A stretch of DNA of 64,000 nt from positions 151,186,258-151,250,257 of the forward strand of contig CM067081.1 in the NCBI GenBank assembly GCA_034008185.1, in the 5' to 3' direction. The DNA is from Gorsachius magnificus. Taxonomy: Eukaryota > Chordata > Aves > Pelecaniformes > Ardeidae. The position numbers were made by a program, and so were the translations under genes. Shown here in pieces: positions 10,701-22,274 of this stretch; position 1 is the stretch's first letter, and the number at the start of each line of letters is the position of its first letter. The notes below the pieces were generated by a model that worked only from the letters and a program-made list of their open reading frames with translations, was not told the DNA's origin and searched no databases.

Positions 10701-13700
10701 GGTCTCCTCTGCTTTGGGAATCATTATCATCAATAAAGGTTCTCTACAGCAAATTATTCTCTGGATGACACAAACCACCGCTTTCCTTGGCCTCCTACCC
10801 TTATATTGATTTCACAGATATCAATGTTGGGCCGTATTAAACTGTTCTGTAGAAGACGCGCAAAATGCAGTAGGACTTGCTCTCCTCAGGCGAGCTAGCT
10901 TTCAGAATTAACAAAATAACACAGCGGTAAATGCCATCTTTGGGGCTGGGTTGGCTTTTGCAAAGTACTGAAGTCAGCAGACCTGGCTTGGGAGAGAGAA
11001 AAGTGCTGACAAAAAAAGTGCCACTTTTACGCAGTTCCTTTGCTGGTTACGACTGCATTTCCAGGCACCATCGCAAACGTGGGCAGTGCGTGCAGATGCT
11101 TTCCAGGAGCAACAGGAAACGTCGCAGCTTGACAAACCCTGAACAGGTCGGTACAGCGGAGGCAGAGGTTAGCCCACAGCCCTCACCTCCCCTCTCCCTG
11201 GCTTCAGACATTGACACTGACACTGTGGTTGGAGCCTGACCTCCTGGCCTACGCATTCGTTCTATAGGGTAGTTCCTTAAATACTTAACAAGTAAGCCTG
11301 CCCTGCCCACCTGCCAATACAGTAAGATAAACTGCTCGAGGCTTCTAGAGATCTGTTGGAATAACATGCCTCAAATATCTAGCTCTCTACATATTTGGCC
11401 ACCACTTATACTTGTGGGTCATTTGCTTCTCATTTGGTCCTTGCACATATGCTTGTGCACCTACGCATCGATGCATCATTTCTTCAGACAGCAGCGTCCT
11501 CCCCACACTGCTCCTTTCAGCCAGGACCTGGCGGGATTTCTGCATCCAGAAAACTCGGCCACTGGGCTGGAGACTGAGAGTCAGGATGGCCCAGAGATGG
11601 CTACAGTGCTGCCACACAACGTCAAAGCGGGGTAATAAGCCTCGAGAACGGGACAAAATGGGGTACAAGCACAAAACCGATAATACGCTGAGTATACAAA
11701 CATCTTCTGGACGTGTGTATAACAGAACAGGTTTCAGCCAAGGGAATTGAGACAGATTGACCCTGAAGAAACACATCAAATGACATGGAGGAATGGAAAG
11801 TAGAGGTGAAGGGAAGAAAGGTAAGAGGAGGGAAAAAGCCGTAATTAATTAAAGCAGCAACTGGAGAAAGAAGAAAGAAGAACTAGGAATGGGAGTGAAT
11901 ATTCTCTAAGCACATACTTAAAAAAAAAATTCAGCACACACGGAGACTACTAAGTAGGTTGATTTATGTCTCCTTTCCCACATCTATAGATTGCTCTGTT
12001 TCCTTATTATTTTCCCTCATACTTCTTTACTGTTCCTTATCTCCTCCTCCTGCTCTGTCCTTTCTCATTTATTGCTGTTGCACATGCCTCCATCCACTTC
12101 TCCCTCCTCTCCTCATCAGCCTATATATAGCCGCCTCCTTCTGCCCCAAAGAGATCTCCCACTCCTGGGATGACATTATCTTCTTGCTATACTATTCTTC
12201 TTTTGCATTTTCTTCCCATCAACAAGAAGAGTCCTACCGTGTTACAGACTCATGAGAGATGTATAACATCTATTGAAGAAGATCTCAAAAGGACAACAAA
12301 AAGGCCAATGTGGTTAAACAGCATAGTAAAGAAGGCTATGAGAAATTAAAAACGCCCTTTAAAAGTGAGCGTCACAGCTACAGAAGGAAAAAGGAGAAGA
12401 GTATCAACTTCAGCAAGTTAAACATAAACCATAATTAGGCAGACCAAAAGAGATTTAAGGAAAAACTTGCTAAAGCCATCACAGCTAATAATGGAATACA
12501 TCATATATAGGAAACCTGCCAAAGATCCCCTAAGGCAAATAGATGATGGAGGTCTAAAAGTAGTACTTGAAGAAGAAAAGGCCATGGCAGAAAAGCTAAA
12601 TGGATTATCTGCACCAGTGCTCACTACAGGGGAACTGAAGGAGGCTGCCACACGGGAGCCTTTCCTTACCGGGGCAAGTCCGAAGCACCGTCTCAAAGTG
12701 AAGTGGCAGTAAAAGAGGCTTTATAACAAATCAACACCAAGAACAGTTATAAATCCATTGGGCCTGGTAGCATGCATCCAAAGGAAATCAAACATGAAGC
12801 TGCTGTTAGCTGTGGTGTGTAACCTATCATTTAAATGAGGGTCAGCACTAGAGAAATGGGAGGTGATGAACATGACGTCGTTTGGCTCCAGGGGAGGGAT
12901 CTGGGAGGCAGAAAGGTGATTCTGGTCTCCTTCTCAAAAGGACAGATTAGAGTTTGAAAGCATCCAGTGAAGACTGACGAGCAGGATCAGAAACACAGAA
13001 CAGCTTCCACATGAGGAGAGTTCAAAACCAGCAGACTCTGGCATGAAAAAGAGAGCGCCTTGGGTGAGGGCACGGGGGCAAAGCCACAGAAGGCAGAGGA
13101 CGAGTGACGAGCTGATGGTTACTCACTGCTCATTCAGCACGCCAGACAAGATGATCAGGCAGAAGGCTCACAGCACAGAGAAGGGAAATCTTAGTGTGCA
13201 CACTGTATAATTTAACAACAGAGCCCAGCGCACAGGATGCTGTAGAAGCCAAAACTATAAATAGATTTGAAAAAGCAGTCAGAGACGTTAATGGAAGAAA
13301 AGTCCATCAGTGGCTGTTAAAAGCAAAGAAAGCAAGTAACTCCTGACTCAGGAAGTCTTTAAACTGCAGATTACTGCAAGCTGGGAAAGGAGTAAAGAGA
13401 AGCATCGCTGTTGCTGGCTCTGTTCTTACATTGCTTTTTTAGGCATCTGCTGCTGATTGCTCTCAGGGGCGAGCCACAATACGAGGTGACCCAGCAGGAG
13501 CAAACTTATGTTCTTGCCTTCTCCTCAAAAGCCCAGGGCAGATCTCTCCCCCCGGAATTGCCCTCAAAAGACCTGAGCTGAAGAGGGAGCCAGTCTGACC
13601 CAAGCCATCAAGCCCTGCATACTAACCTGAGTGACACCAAATCGCTACCTGGAGGCAAGGTGTATTAGCTCCAGCTCAGTACTGCGTTGAAGCAGTGGCA

Positions 13701-14954
13701 TGGTTTCTGAATTTGAGGTGGTTTGTAGACGGCCATCCTGCTTTGAATGGAGGTAGGATGGACAGCAGTCCATCTGTGTCCAACTAAGCAGACGTAACCT
13801 TAGCCTCCTCTTCTGCGACAGACCCCCTGGCACCCCATTTCATCCCAAGAGTGCTCCGTAGTGGGAGGAGATGTCCTCCCATCATCTGCTCTCAGTTCGA
13901 CTTCATCATTCTTAAACAACTCAGCATCTGGAATTGCCATCTTCCCACCCCCTTTTCAATACAAGAGTCATCCAACTTGGAAAGGTGTCCAGCTTTCCTC
14001 CAAGGGGCCACCGTTAGCCAGATGGGTTTGGGCTGGAGGTGTGCTTCATGGGGATCACTGTGCGAGCCCAGACCGGTCACTATGGCTGCTGTGGTTTGAA
14101 CAGCAAACAGCACTTCAGGGAGACGGGCAATGAATCATGTTGAAGTGAAGAAACCCCTGTTACAGATTTTTTTTTTTTAAAAAAAAAAACAAAAAACCAA
14201 ACCACTAACAGAGCTCCAACCACTTCAATAGCGTTTCCTGAAGACCGAAGGGTACACATAAAAAATAATTTCATACTCTTTAGTACCGCGTAAATTAAAC
14301 TTTGCTCTGGCCAATAAGTTAGAAAATAAAGCTAAGCAACCCATGTGCAGATCACCTGTGTTTCTGCAATTACTTTACAATTAGACAACTGCTGAAAGCA
14401 GCTGGAGGCAAATGCAATACATTTGCTAGCAAAACACGAAATGAAACAGCCTGTTTCAGTGCAAAAAAATATATAAATGAGGTTGTAAAGAGAGCTGTTT
14501 GGCAAAGAGTAATCAAATAAAATGAAATATGGTACATTAAGTTTGGCACTTCATGGCATTTCATTTTTGTCATTAAGAACATCGCTAAAGAAAATTCAAT
14601 ATATTCAATAGCGTTACTATGGTGTTCTGGAGGGTTGCAACGAACTTTTGCTATGTCTTTAAAAAGGGAAGTGTTACGTTATTGGTAAATCTACAGAACT
14701 GAAGTTATTTAAGAACAGTGTGTCTTAAAAATGAGATTGCCAGAACCAAAGTTTGCGCATAAGCATATAAAGTGCTGACACCGGTTTTTGCACACTTGCC
14801 AGAAAACAGAAAGTAGGTGCTATTTTAAAATAATCAAAATGTTAATCGCAGCAGTGCATCAATTGCAGGACTTGTGCTCAAGGAAACTATTCCACATAGC
14901 AGACTTATTTTAAACAATACAAAAATGCTGGTATTCTCCCGTGATCACTCATAC
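7716..14954 (-). other. TMTC1: TMTC1 intron, 7.2 kb
   Basis: This is the intron between the MGYC exon and the first TPR exon. The main recognisable item is an ancient CR1-like LINE at about 12290-13335. A purine-rich block at 11760-11900 is followed by a pyrimidine-rich block at 11970-12210. A T run abutting an A run lies at 14166-14190. Otherwise it is unremarkable, with no supported coding sequence. Confidence 0.85.
12290..13335 (+). mobile_element. Ancient CR1/L3-like LINE, plus strand, heavily decayed
   Basis: This stretch resembles an old CR1-superfamily LINE of the kind shared across amniotes. An interrupted frame near 12540-12690 reads EEKAMAEKLNGLSAPVLTT, like the AEKLNxFFxSVFTxE motif of these elements. 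About 50 bases on comes SIGPGSMHPKEIK, like the KSPGPDGIHPRxLK motif just before the reverse transcriptase. The right end, 13235-13320, contains GATGCTGTAGAAGCCAAAAC and then CATCAGTGGCTGTTA, like the well-known 3' end of such LINEs. Many stops and shifts are present. The middle third (about 12860-13200) is hard to place and may be rearranged. Confidence 0.7.
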
Positions 14955-15119
14955 CTGAAAAGGGATTCTCGTGACAGCCAGATTTCGTTCTGTTTCACGG
15001 TCTTCCAGGAGAAGAGCAGCAGCAGTAAAGCAAAGAGGGCCAGAATAGTAATCCTCCACTTGTTTAACCACGTAGACAGCTTTTTTAGACCGTGGACAAA
15101 AAGGATGCAGTACCCCATA
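14955..15119 (-). CDS. TMTC1: TMTC1 internal exon, last membrane helices
   Basis: This is a 165-base minus-strand exon with donor GTATGA. Its acceptor is TCTCCAG, preceded by an extreme poly-T tract. One base completes the Ser of the MPS motif, 54 codons follow, and two bases of a split codon end it. The peptide starts MGYCILFVHGLKKLSTWLNK, has a very hydrophobic helix with ILALFALLLLLFSW, and ends KTVKQNEIWLSRESLF. The WKTVKQNEIWLSRESLF ending links the last membrane helix to the TPR region. It separates TMTC1 from TMTC2, TMTC3 and TMTC4, which differ clearly here. Both splice sites are in phase 2, so skipping this exon would keep the frame but remove the final membrane helix and could invert the topology of the TPR domain. 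Confidence 0.97.
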
Positions 15120-15125
15120 CTGGAG

Positions 15126-15161
15126 AAAAAAAAAAAAAAAAGAAAAAAAAAAAAAGGAAAA
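15126..15161 (-). promoter_or_regulatory. TMTC1: Very long polypyrimidine tract of a TMTC1 3' splice site
   Basis: On the minus strand, about 36 bases of nearly pure T, broken by only a few C, sit directly before the CTCCAG acceptor of the exon at 14955-15119. Typical tracts are 10-20 bases. U2AF and PTB binding are likely, by general knowledge of splice signals. The runs of 16 and 13 T are also prone to length variation. Confidence 0.8.
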
Positions 15162-16248
15162 GTTACCAAAAGTTATATTCCAGCACTCTGGTTTATATGC
15201 AAGACCATTCGGTATTGCATTTATTACACAGTTACATGGGGTTTCGGTCTAATTATATTTTCCAAGCTTACAAACTCCAATTCAACAGTGGTTTTCCTCA
15301 ATTCCCTACACAATTTCCAAATTAATCCAAATGATAGACCTGGATGCCAGGAGTACAGTAGCGTGCATAATGCCACCCAGCGCAAGGGTAGCTTACACCA
15401 GCCTGCGGAAGGCAGGCGGCCGCTTTTCTGAACAGCAAGCTAAGAAAGCATCGTGTAGTAACAGTAATACCGCGTGCTGCTGGAGCAGTGTGGAAGCGAA
15501 AAGCATTTTAACACAGGGAAGTCTCTAAACAACCCCTGTGGTGACCGCTAGGAATTCCAGTTTAGGAATTGCGAAGCTGAGGCAGGGGAGCGAGTGTTGT
15601 AGCCAACGCCGCAGCAGGAGAGGGTGGCAGAGGCCATGCCAAAAGGCAGAAATCCCTGCCTGGGTCTTGCACGTCCACATCAGGGCCAGCCTGTCCCTTC
15701 CAGCGCCTGGTCCAGGATAGCCGAGATGTGTTAGCAGAGCTTCGTCGCTGCCCTTCCATGCAACCACACACCGGTCTTCTCCAGCCCCCAGGCACTTCCA
15801 TGGCTCTCCACGCATAACTACTGAGGCATCTTCTGTGAAGCGAACTGCCTCTTGAACTGAAGTCTTATTCCTGGATAACTTTAAATCAACTCAGTAATTA
15901 CTTACCTTAATTCAAGTGTTATGTTAATTCTTCCAGCGATGCCCCTCTGAGTCGGAAATGGAGTGCTTTCCCTTGCTGTACTTAGTACGCACTAATTCTG
16001 CTTGGCATTTTTAGAAAGGAATTTCAATTCCTATTGCCTGAGGAATTTCATTAGCTTATCTATAACTCTCCAATGCAGTTACTTAGCACCCGATTTAGTT
16101 TCAGACTTAAAAGCTATCTTAGTCCAGGCAGCTCACCCAGAAGAAAAAAGGGAGCAGAAGGAAATGGAATAACACTCGGGGACCACCAACACACGGGGAC
16201 AAAAAGGCAGCCCTCTTGAGACACTGGCACACCTTGAACCCCAGCTGA

Positions 16249-16253
16249 GTCCC
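16249..16253. repeat. Target-site duplication, left copy (GTCCC)
   Basis: Five bases GTCCC lie immediately before the LTR and are repeated immediately after it at 16831-16835. The 5-bp size is what endogenous retroviruses of the ERVL type normally leave. Confidence 0.85.
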
Positions 16254-16830
16254 TGTCCTGACTTCAGCTGGGACTGAGTTAGTTTTCTTCCTAGTAGCTG
16301 GCATAGGGCTGTGTTCTGGGTTTAGTACTAGAAGAATGTTGATAACACCCTGATGTTTTAGTTGTTGCAAACTAGTGCTTACACTAGGCAAGGCCTTTTC
16401 AGCTTCCCATGCTCTGCCAGGTGCACAAGAAGCTGGGAGGGGGCACAGCTGGAACAGCTGACCCCAACTGGCCAAAGGGATATTTCCATACCATATGATG
16501 TCATGCTCAGTATAGAAACGGGGGGAAGAAGGAGGAACAGGGGGACATTCGGAGTGATGGCGTTTGCCTTCCCAAGTCACCGTTATGCATGATGGAGCCC
16601 TGCTTTCCTGGAGATGGCTGAGCACCTGCCTGCCCATGGGAAGTAGGGAATGAATTCCTTGCTTTGCTTTGCTTGCGCACATGTTTTTTTCTTTTCCTAT
16701 GACACTGTCTTTATCCCAACCCACGAGTTCTCTCACTTTTCCCCTTCCCTTTCTCTCCCCCATCCCACTGTGGGGGAGTGAGCAAGCGGCTGGGCGGCGC
16801 CGAGTTGCCAGCCGGGGTTCAACCACGACA
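16254..16830 (+). mobile_element. Solo LTR, avian ERVL-like, with 5-bp target duplication
   Basis: A 577-base element starts TGTCCTGACTTCAGCTGG and ends AACCACGACA, so it has the TG...CA termini of a retroviral LTR. The same five bases, GTCCC, sit directly on both sides (16249-16253 and 16831-16835), which is a target-site duplication of the size usual for ERVL and related elements. Inside are stretches shared with the LTR at 52569-53184, such as the TTTAGTACTAGAAGA and AACACCCTGATGTTTT strings. The 3' part is the T-rich, CCCATCCCACTG-containing tail common to this family. No internal gag, pol or env lies next to it, so it is a solo LTR left by recombination. A 255-codon frame on the opposite strand overlaps most of the LTR and is not considered a gene. 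Orientation is by family convention. Confidence 0.92.
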
Positions 16831-16835
16831 GTCCC
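16831..16835. repeat. Target-site duplication, right copy (GTCCC)
   Basis: This is an exact copy of the five bases on the left side of the solo LTR. It shows a clean insertion and no deletion of the flanks. Confidence 0.85.
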
Positions 16836-19800
16836 ACAGCTGAACGCAGGTGGGCTGCAGGCAGGGAGCCCATCGCGCCTGCCCACCCTCCAGCCAGGGA
16901 TCTACCGCTTTCCTGGCCTGTACCGAGACGTCCAAGCAACTTTCCAGTGAGACTGCTACGAGGTAAAAAAAAAAAACTAAGAACACAATTCCCCTGTCAG
17001 AGGTGACCTTGCAAGCAAGCACGTGATACGGTGAAAGTCAGTCTGGAAATCAGAAAAATGTCTCATCTTCGCGGAGCTGCAAGCGTGCTTCTCGGCCCAG
17101 TTTCTCTGCCCTCTTGGAGGGCTGGGCACATTGCTATTGCCTGGGCTTCCTGCGGATGCAGAGGGACAATAATTCTTGCTTTCAGTGAGGAAAAAAGTGC
17201 TTCTGTTGTACGTACTGATCAGCACCAGGCAGTGGTGCTGTCTCTGGCACAGTACAGGTGCCGCATAGGACACGGAGAGAGGTGTAGACATAGGGGGCAA
17301 ATCCAGAGACAACATCAGATCTGGCCATCGTTCAAAACTTCTTCATGGTTGTTTTAGAGTTCTCCCGTTTTTCAGAAGTGGGTATCAATATTTTTTTTCT
17401 TTTTTTCACTTAACTCTGCTTGCATTTTGCTGAAACACATTTCTTATGGCACTTGCGCTGTTTTTTCCATGAATTCTTTTGCACACATATGTTTATTGCA
17501 CCTACATTAACCGCAAGCAGACATTTAGAGCTACAAACCAAGATGCTGGTGCCAAACAATCCAGCTTTTATAGATATTGAACCCTACTTTAAAACCTCTG
17601 AAAAGCTAATCTTGGTAATAAGCCCTCCCTTTCCAATAACAAATGCCTCAAAAACCTGCAGACTGTTTTCTCTCTGTTATTTTGCCTTTCAGCAATTTCA
17701 TCCTTCCCTTGGAATTAATTATCTGACATAAACATTATTTAATTGCTTTAGCACAAGGCTGTTTTCAAAGGAATTTCCCTACACCTTCACGTCTTCAAGA
17801 ACAGGCCTTTTCTAACAGAATCGTGAATGTGTCCAGAAAACAAAAAATGCAAACGTCAGTGTCTTGGTATTTATGTCAAACCCTGCCCCAGCTGTTGGGA
17901 ATTTCTGCCTTAGCAGCAGCACTCAGTCTGCTTGTCCGGGACACAGCCAGCACCGTATGACAGCTTACACAGCCACTGGAAAGGTGCTGCCTCCAGGGGT
18001 TATCCTCAGAGATCTGCAGTGCATTGCCACGATAGTTACAGAGAGCTGCTGGGTGCTACAGAGGGGTAAGGGTTCACCTCCGATGGCAGCTCCCATCCCA
18101 GCCACACTCGCCATGACACCGTGCAGGTACATAGCAGAGCCCAGCTCCACGTGGCACATTCCACTGGGGGCTCCCCAAGCACTTTGTAAGGGAGGTCTGC
18201 TGCAATTTCCCTTTTAAAGAGCAGGAACCTGAGACATGCAATAAAATTATTTGCTCTGCTGACAGGAGACCAGCAAACAAGGCAATAAAGTTGTAATCTG
18301 GGGCTGTACACCCAACACAGGGGACTACGCAATGGAAACAAAGACATCTTGCTGAAAAGCCCACAGGACTCCCTGAGAGATAAACAGGCAAGTAACCCAA
18401 AGGCAGGCTCTACACCCGCACTCAGCAAGGCAGCAAGACTAGAGGACTCAGCAGTAAGTACAAATACAGAAGGGAACAGGGTCCCAAATGGCTGCTGGGA
18501 GGGGATTGTGTAGCTAACGTACCAGAATGCCAAAATGCAAAGCTGCTAAGGGTTAGGTTAAAAGAGTGATGCTAAAGAGGGCAGGGTTGAAGCACGATTT
18601 ATACTTTAATAAGATGGAGATAGTTGTAACAACATTAGGGCTGAGCCACAATTACAGCCTCACCAGCCTACAGTCAATGTACCCGTGCTATAAAGTGCAC
18701 GGGAACCCAGAAGAAAAGAAAAGGATCAGAAAGCATGAAGTAGGTGAAAACTTTTATTTTCAGAACCCGGTAAGTTTGGCTTAAAACTTCAGCCAATTTC
18801 CTGCCACAGATCATCAAGGAAAGGGTGGGGAGGACATGCCTGCATTATCCTGTCAGGGACCTTTCGGTGCGGATGTCAGGTGGAGCCACATCTTTTTGCA
18901 TGGCATTTTTTATGACGTGGCTGTTTCAAGCCCATCCCCTGGCTGAGGGCGGGTGTTACATTCCCATTTTGCAGGCCAAGGACTCCCAGAAAGCACTCAC
19001 GTGTCCTTTGACACCAGGAAAGTGTATGTGTTTGCGATTTCATGCCACGAATTGTTTGCAAAACAACAACTCCCTGCAACATCCCCAAAGCTATTACCCT
19101 TAGTACATTTTGCATCTCTCTCTACATTTCTACCTTAAGGCCAAATAATTATGGTGAAATCAGGGCAAATTCAGACCCCTCCCCCAGATCCTGTGGTCTG
19201 CCCTACAGAAGAAAGTCTCCAAAGAAGTCTCCACACCAACATATTAAGCATCTGTTAAAAAAAACATCATTATATTACTGTTGTTTCCTAGTCCCCCAAA
19301 CACATAATCCCTCATACCCTACGACACGCTTGTTTCACACCAGACTCAACAGTCCCGGTACAGAAATCAGCTTTACTAGAGAGACCATGAAGTTTCGAAC
19401 CAGTAAAGCACCAAGCTTGCCAGGATGGAGTCGCTACAGCAGCAATGTGCCCCCACGGTTGCTGGACCTGGAGAGCCCCCCTGCAGTGCTTCATCTGTGG
19501 GATGCAAGTTGATCCCATTTCCCTTCTTCCCAACCTCATCAGGCTTCAGATAACCGTCTGAAGCCACACTGAGTTTTAGCAAGCGGGCAGCAGCCCAGGC
19601 AGGGGTGCTGTGGTGGGAAGAGCCCATACAGGTGAAACCGCACTTTATCTCATGAAAGTAACTTGCCTGGTGACTCTAAGACACTTCCTTTGTGGTTAAC
19701 TCTGCCATGACCCTGCCATCACCTACAAACACAGAGAACATTTCAAAAACATTAGCTTTTCTTCTCGGAGTGATGGGGGACTTGACTCTATATCAAACAT

Positions 19801-21476
19801 TAGCGCTGGCTCACCAGGAAATCAAAGTTTACTCACACACATTTACAGAAAAAAAATGAAAATGTCTTAAAAGGACCTTTCAGCAAAGATCTATTTGGCA
19901 CCTGAAAAACTTACTCTTAAGTACTACATTCCAGGCATCTCCATAGCTATCTGCATATGTATTGAGGCTGTAGGGTTGTGGGTTTGGGGTTTGTTTGGGG
20001 TTTTTGTTAACTCCAGTATTTCCTAGGGAGGGGACCATTTCTCCTGAAGGGCTTTTTTCTTGGCATTATCATCCCCTGTCATGCAAGCACTTTCCTGAAA
20101 TACTTTGTAGCAAAACCAAAACAATGGGAAACAAGGAAAATCCCCAACCCACTATTATTTTTTTAAGTCCATTTTCCACTGGATTACTTAAAACTGCTAA
20201 GCTTTTTTTTTTTCTTCTGTAGGATAAGCAACACCCTGCTACAGCAACTGCTCCCCACTGTGAAAAGTCCACGCCAGCTTGGTCCCTGGGGTCAGATGCA
20301 AAGCAGGACCTGAGGAACAGCCTGACAGGTTATAAGTTTTTTCCATGGGTTCACAACGAGCACCCTTATTATGGGAGAACCTGGGGCTTCAGAAATTCAA
20401 TGATGCTGCAAGGAGATTTCATCAAATGGACCAACAGGTCAAATGGTTTCATGATTCCTCACGTTTCCGACTCCTGCGGTACTGAAGCAGTACCTTAGGC
20501 ATCTCCTGAATTGCAGCGAGGGCAGGGCTGCGCCCAGCAGGCAAACCCTCTGTACCACTGCCATGTGTTTCTGGCAGATCGCATGCAGGGAGCTGTGCAA
20601 TGACAGATTTTCATCTCAAATTTCCATGGTTTGTTAATATCGTTCCACCTGCAAGGAAGTGAAGCGAGAGGAGGCACAAGCAGATGGGAATGAGGTGGCA
20701 CACAGACCCCATTTCCCATGGCACGCTACGTGTATTGCCCGACTGAAACAAGAGCCAAACCAGCAGATACTTAATATTTGCAAACACTTCTTGGGTAATT
20801 AGATCACAAATTCAACCTTTTCTTTGGCCATTATGGCTCTTTTCCCAAGGCGAGGCTGTTACTGAGGATGCTTACACACAGCTCCTCTCTCCCTCTATGG
20901 ATCAGGTTTCTCACTTCTTAGTAGCAGTCAGGACCAGCTCGCTGTGTTTGGCTCTTGGCAATGGCATCCAGTCACGCGTGGTTAGTGCCACAGCTCAAGA
21001 TTATCAGGACATTTTGCTACAGCAATCTGCCTGCATCAGAAACTATTTTGCCTCCTCCAGAAACTGCTTGAAGACCTACTGCTGCAAAAAGCTCCCGAAA
21101 ATCGAGGCATATTCTAGTCACGCCTCTTACTATATTTTCCGAGTGATGACTTTGCACAGCGCAAGAGGGAACCTGCCTGGACACCAGTGCTGCAGCCCTA
21201 GCCATTTTCTAACTCACCCAGGTAGGGCTGTAAGCCTGGGAGTTAAACACGGTGGGAGAAACTATGCAGAAAAAATGCCTTCCACACCCCTTTTAATGGT
21301 TATTTTGGGGATGTCAAATCTTGTGAAGTAGTTGGTTGGTTGGGGTTTTTTTAAAAAACTGATTTAATCTCAACTACCTCACCTACACGCATGTGAACTT
21401 GGAGTAAATCCATCGATTTCATCAAAGCAGTTACTCCAGATTTCAGAGCTCAGCCTAGATAAGAATCCAGATGCAT

Positions 21477-21494
21477 CCATACATACATACATAT
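21477..21494. repeat. CATA tetranucleotide repeat
   Basis: A short run of CATA/CATC units, about four copies. Confidence 0.8.
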
Positions 21495-22247
21495 CAGTTA
21501 GGAAAAGAGTTGCCTATAAGCAGCCTGTCAAAGCATGGAAGAAATACTGCCCAGTTCAGGGGCTGCTAAGGCAACAAAAGGGATTATCTCAAAAACTACA
21601 CTGAGACCGGCAAATGCACTTGGCTTTGACATTTCACCCCGGAGGCTCTTTCTGGGCTGCAAACCTCCTTCTCGATTTCCAGTACTTATTTAAGATGACT
21701 CCCTTTCCCTCCATAAAAACTAACCCTCGCTTTCAAGCTGCTCTGAAGCAAGTTTAACCCTTGTGTGCGTGACTTAAACTAAGCGCACACTCTGCTGCTG
21801 CCCTTCAGAGAGTGGGGAGCGCAGCCTTGAGAAAGACTGTGTCTGCTGCCAGGTCCAAATGCTGAACACAAGCATTTGATTCTCTCGGTTTTATAGCTCC
21901 CCACAAGCTTCCTAGCCCCAGTCCCACACATAGGTTGCCTGGCACGACATGCTTTTTGTGCTCTCAGTCCAAGCCACTCCAGCTCTGCAGCCTGAGCTGA
22001 GGAAACGCAGGGAGAGGAAGAATCAAAGTCAGTTGAAATGCAGCTTACAGGCAGGGCTGTTGCTGCAGAGGAAAAAGGCAGTGCATCCCTGTTAAACTCA
22101 TCGGCTCTGCTCACGCTTCTCTAAGGGGGAGTAATTCATTGCAAAAAGCACGCTTGGCATGGCAGTCAGATGCAAGAAGGGAGCACTGGCATAAACAAGC
22201 ATGGCCAGGGTGGCTCCTTCTGCCCCCAAAAGCACTCTCCGGCACGG

Positions 22248-22274
22248 AGCTCCAGCCCTGAGCTCCAGCCCTGA
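22248..22274. repeat. 13-base tandem duplication
   Basis: The unit GAGCTCCAGCCCT occurs twice head to tail, allowing a one-base variation at the first unit. Confidence 0.8.

Noticed and set aside
14874..15431. 185-codon plus-strand frame.
   Set aside because: It is antisense to the real TMTC1 exon at 14955-15119 and includes translation of the poly-A tract as a Lys run.
16119..16886. 255-codon open frame on the minus strand, the longest single frame in the window.
   Set aside because: It runs antisense through the solo LTR at 16254-16830 and has no protein-like domains; open by composition.
18940..19010. Possible MIR-like core (CATTCCCATTTTGCAGGCC followed by a CTCAC stretch).
   Set aside because: Match is too short and interrupted to support a call by eye.
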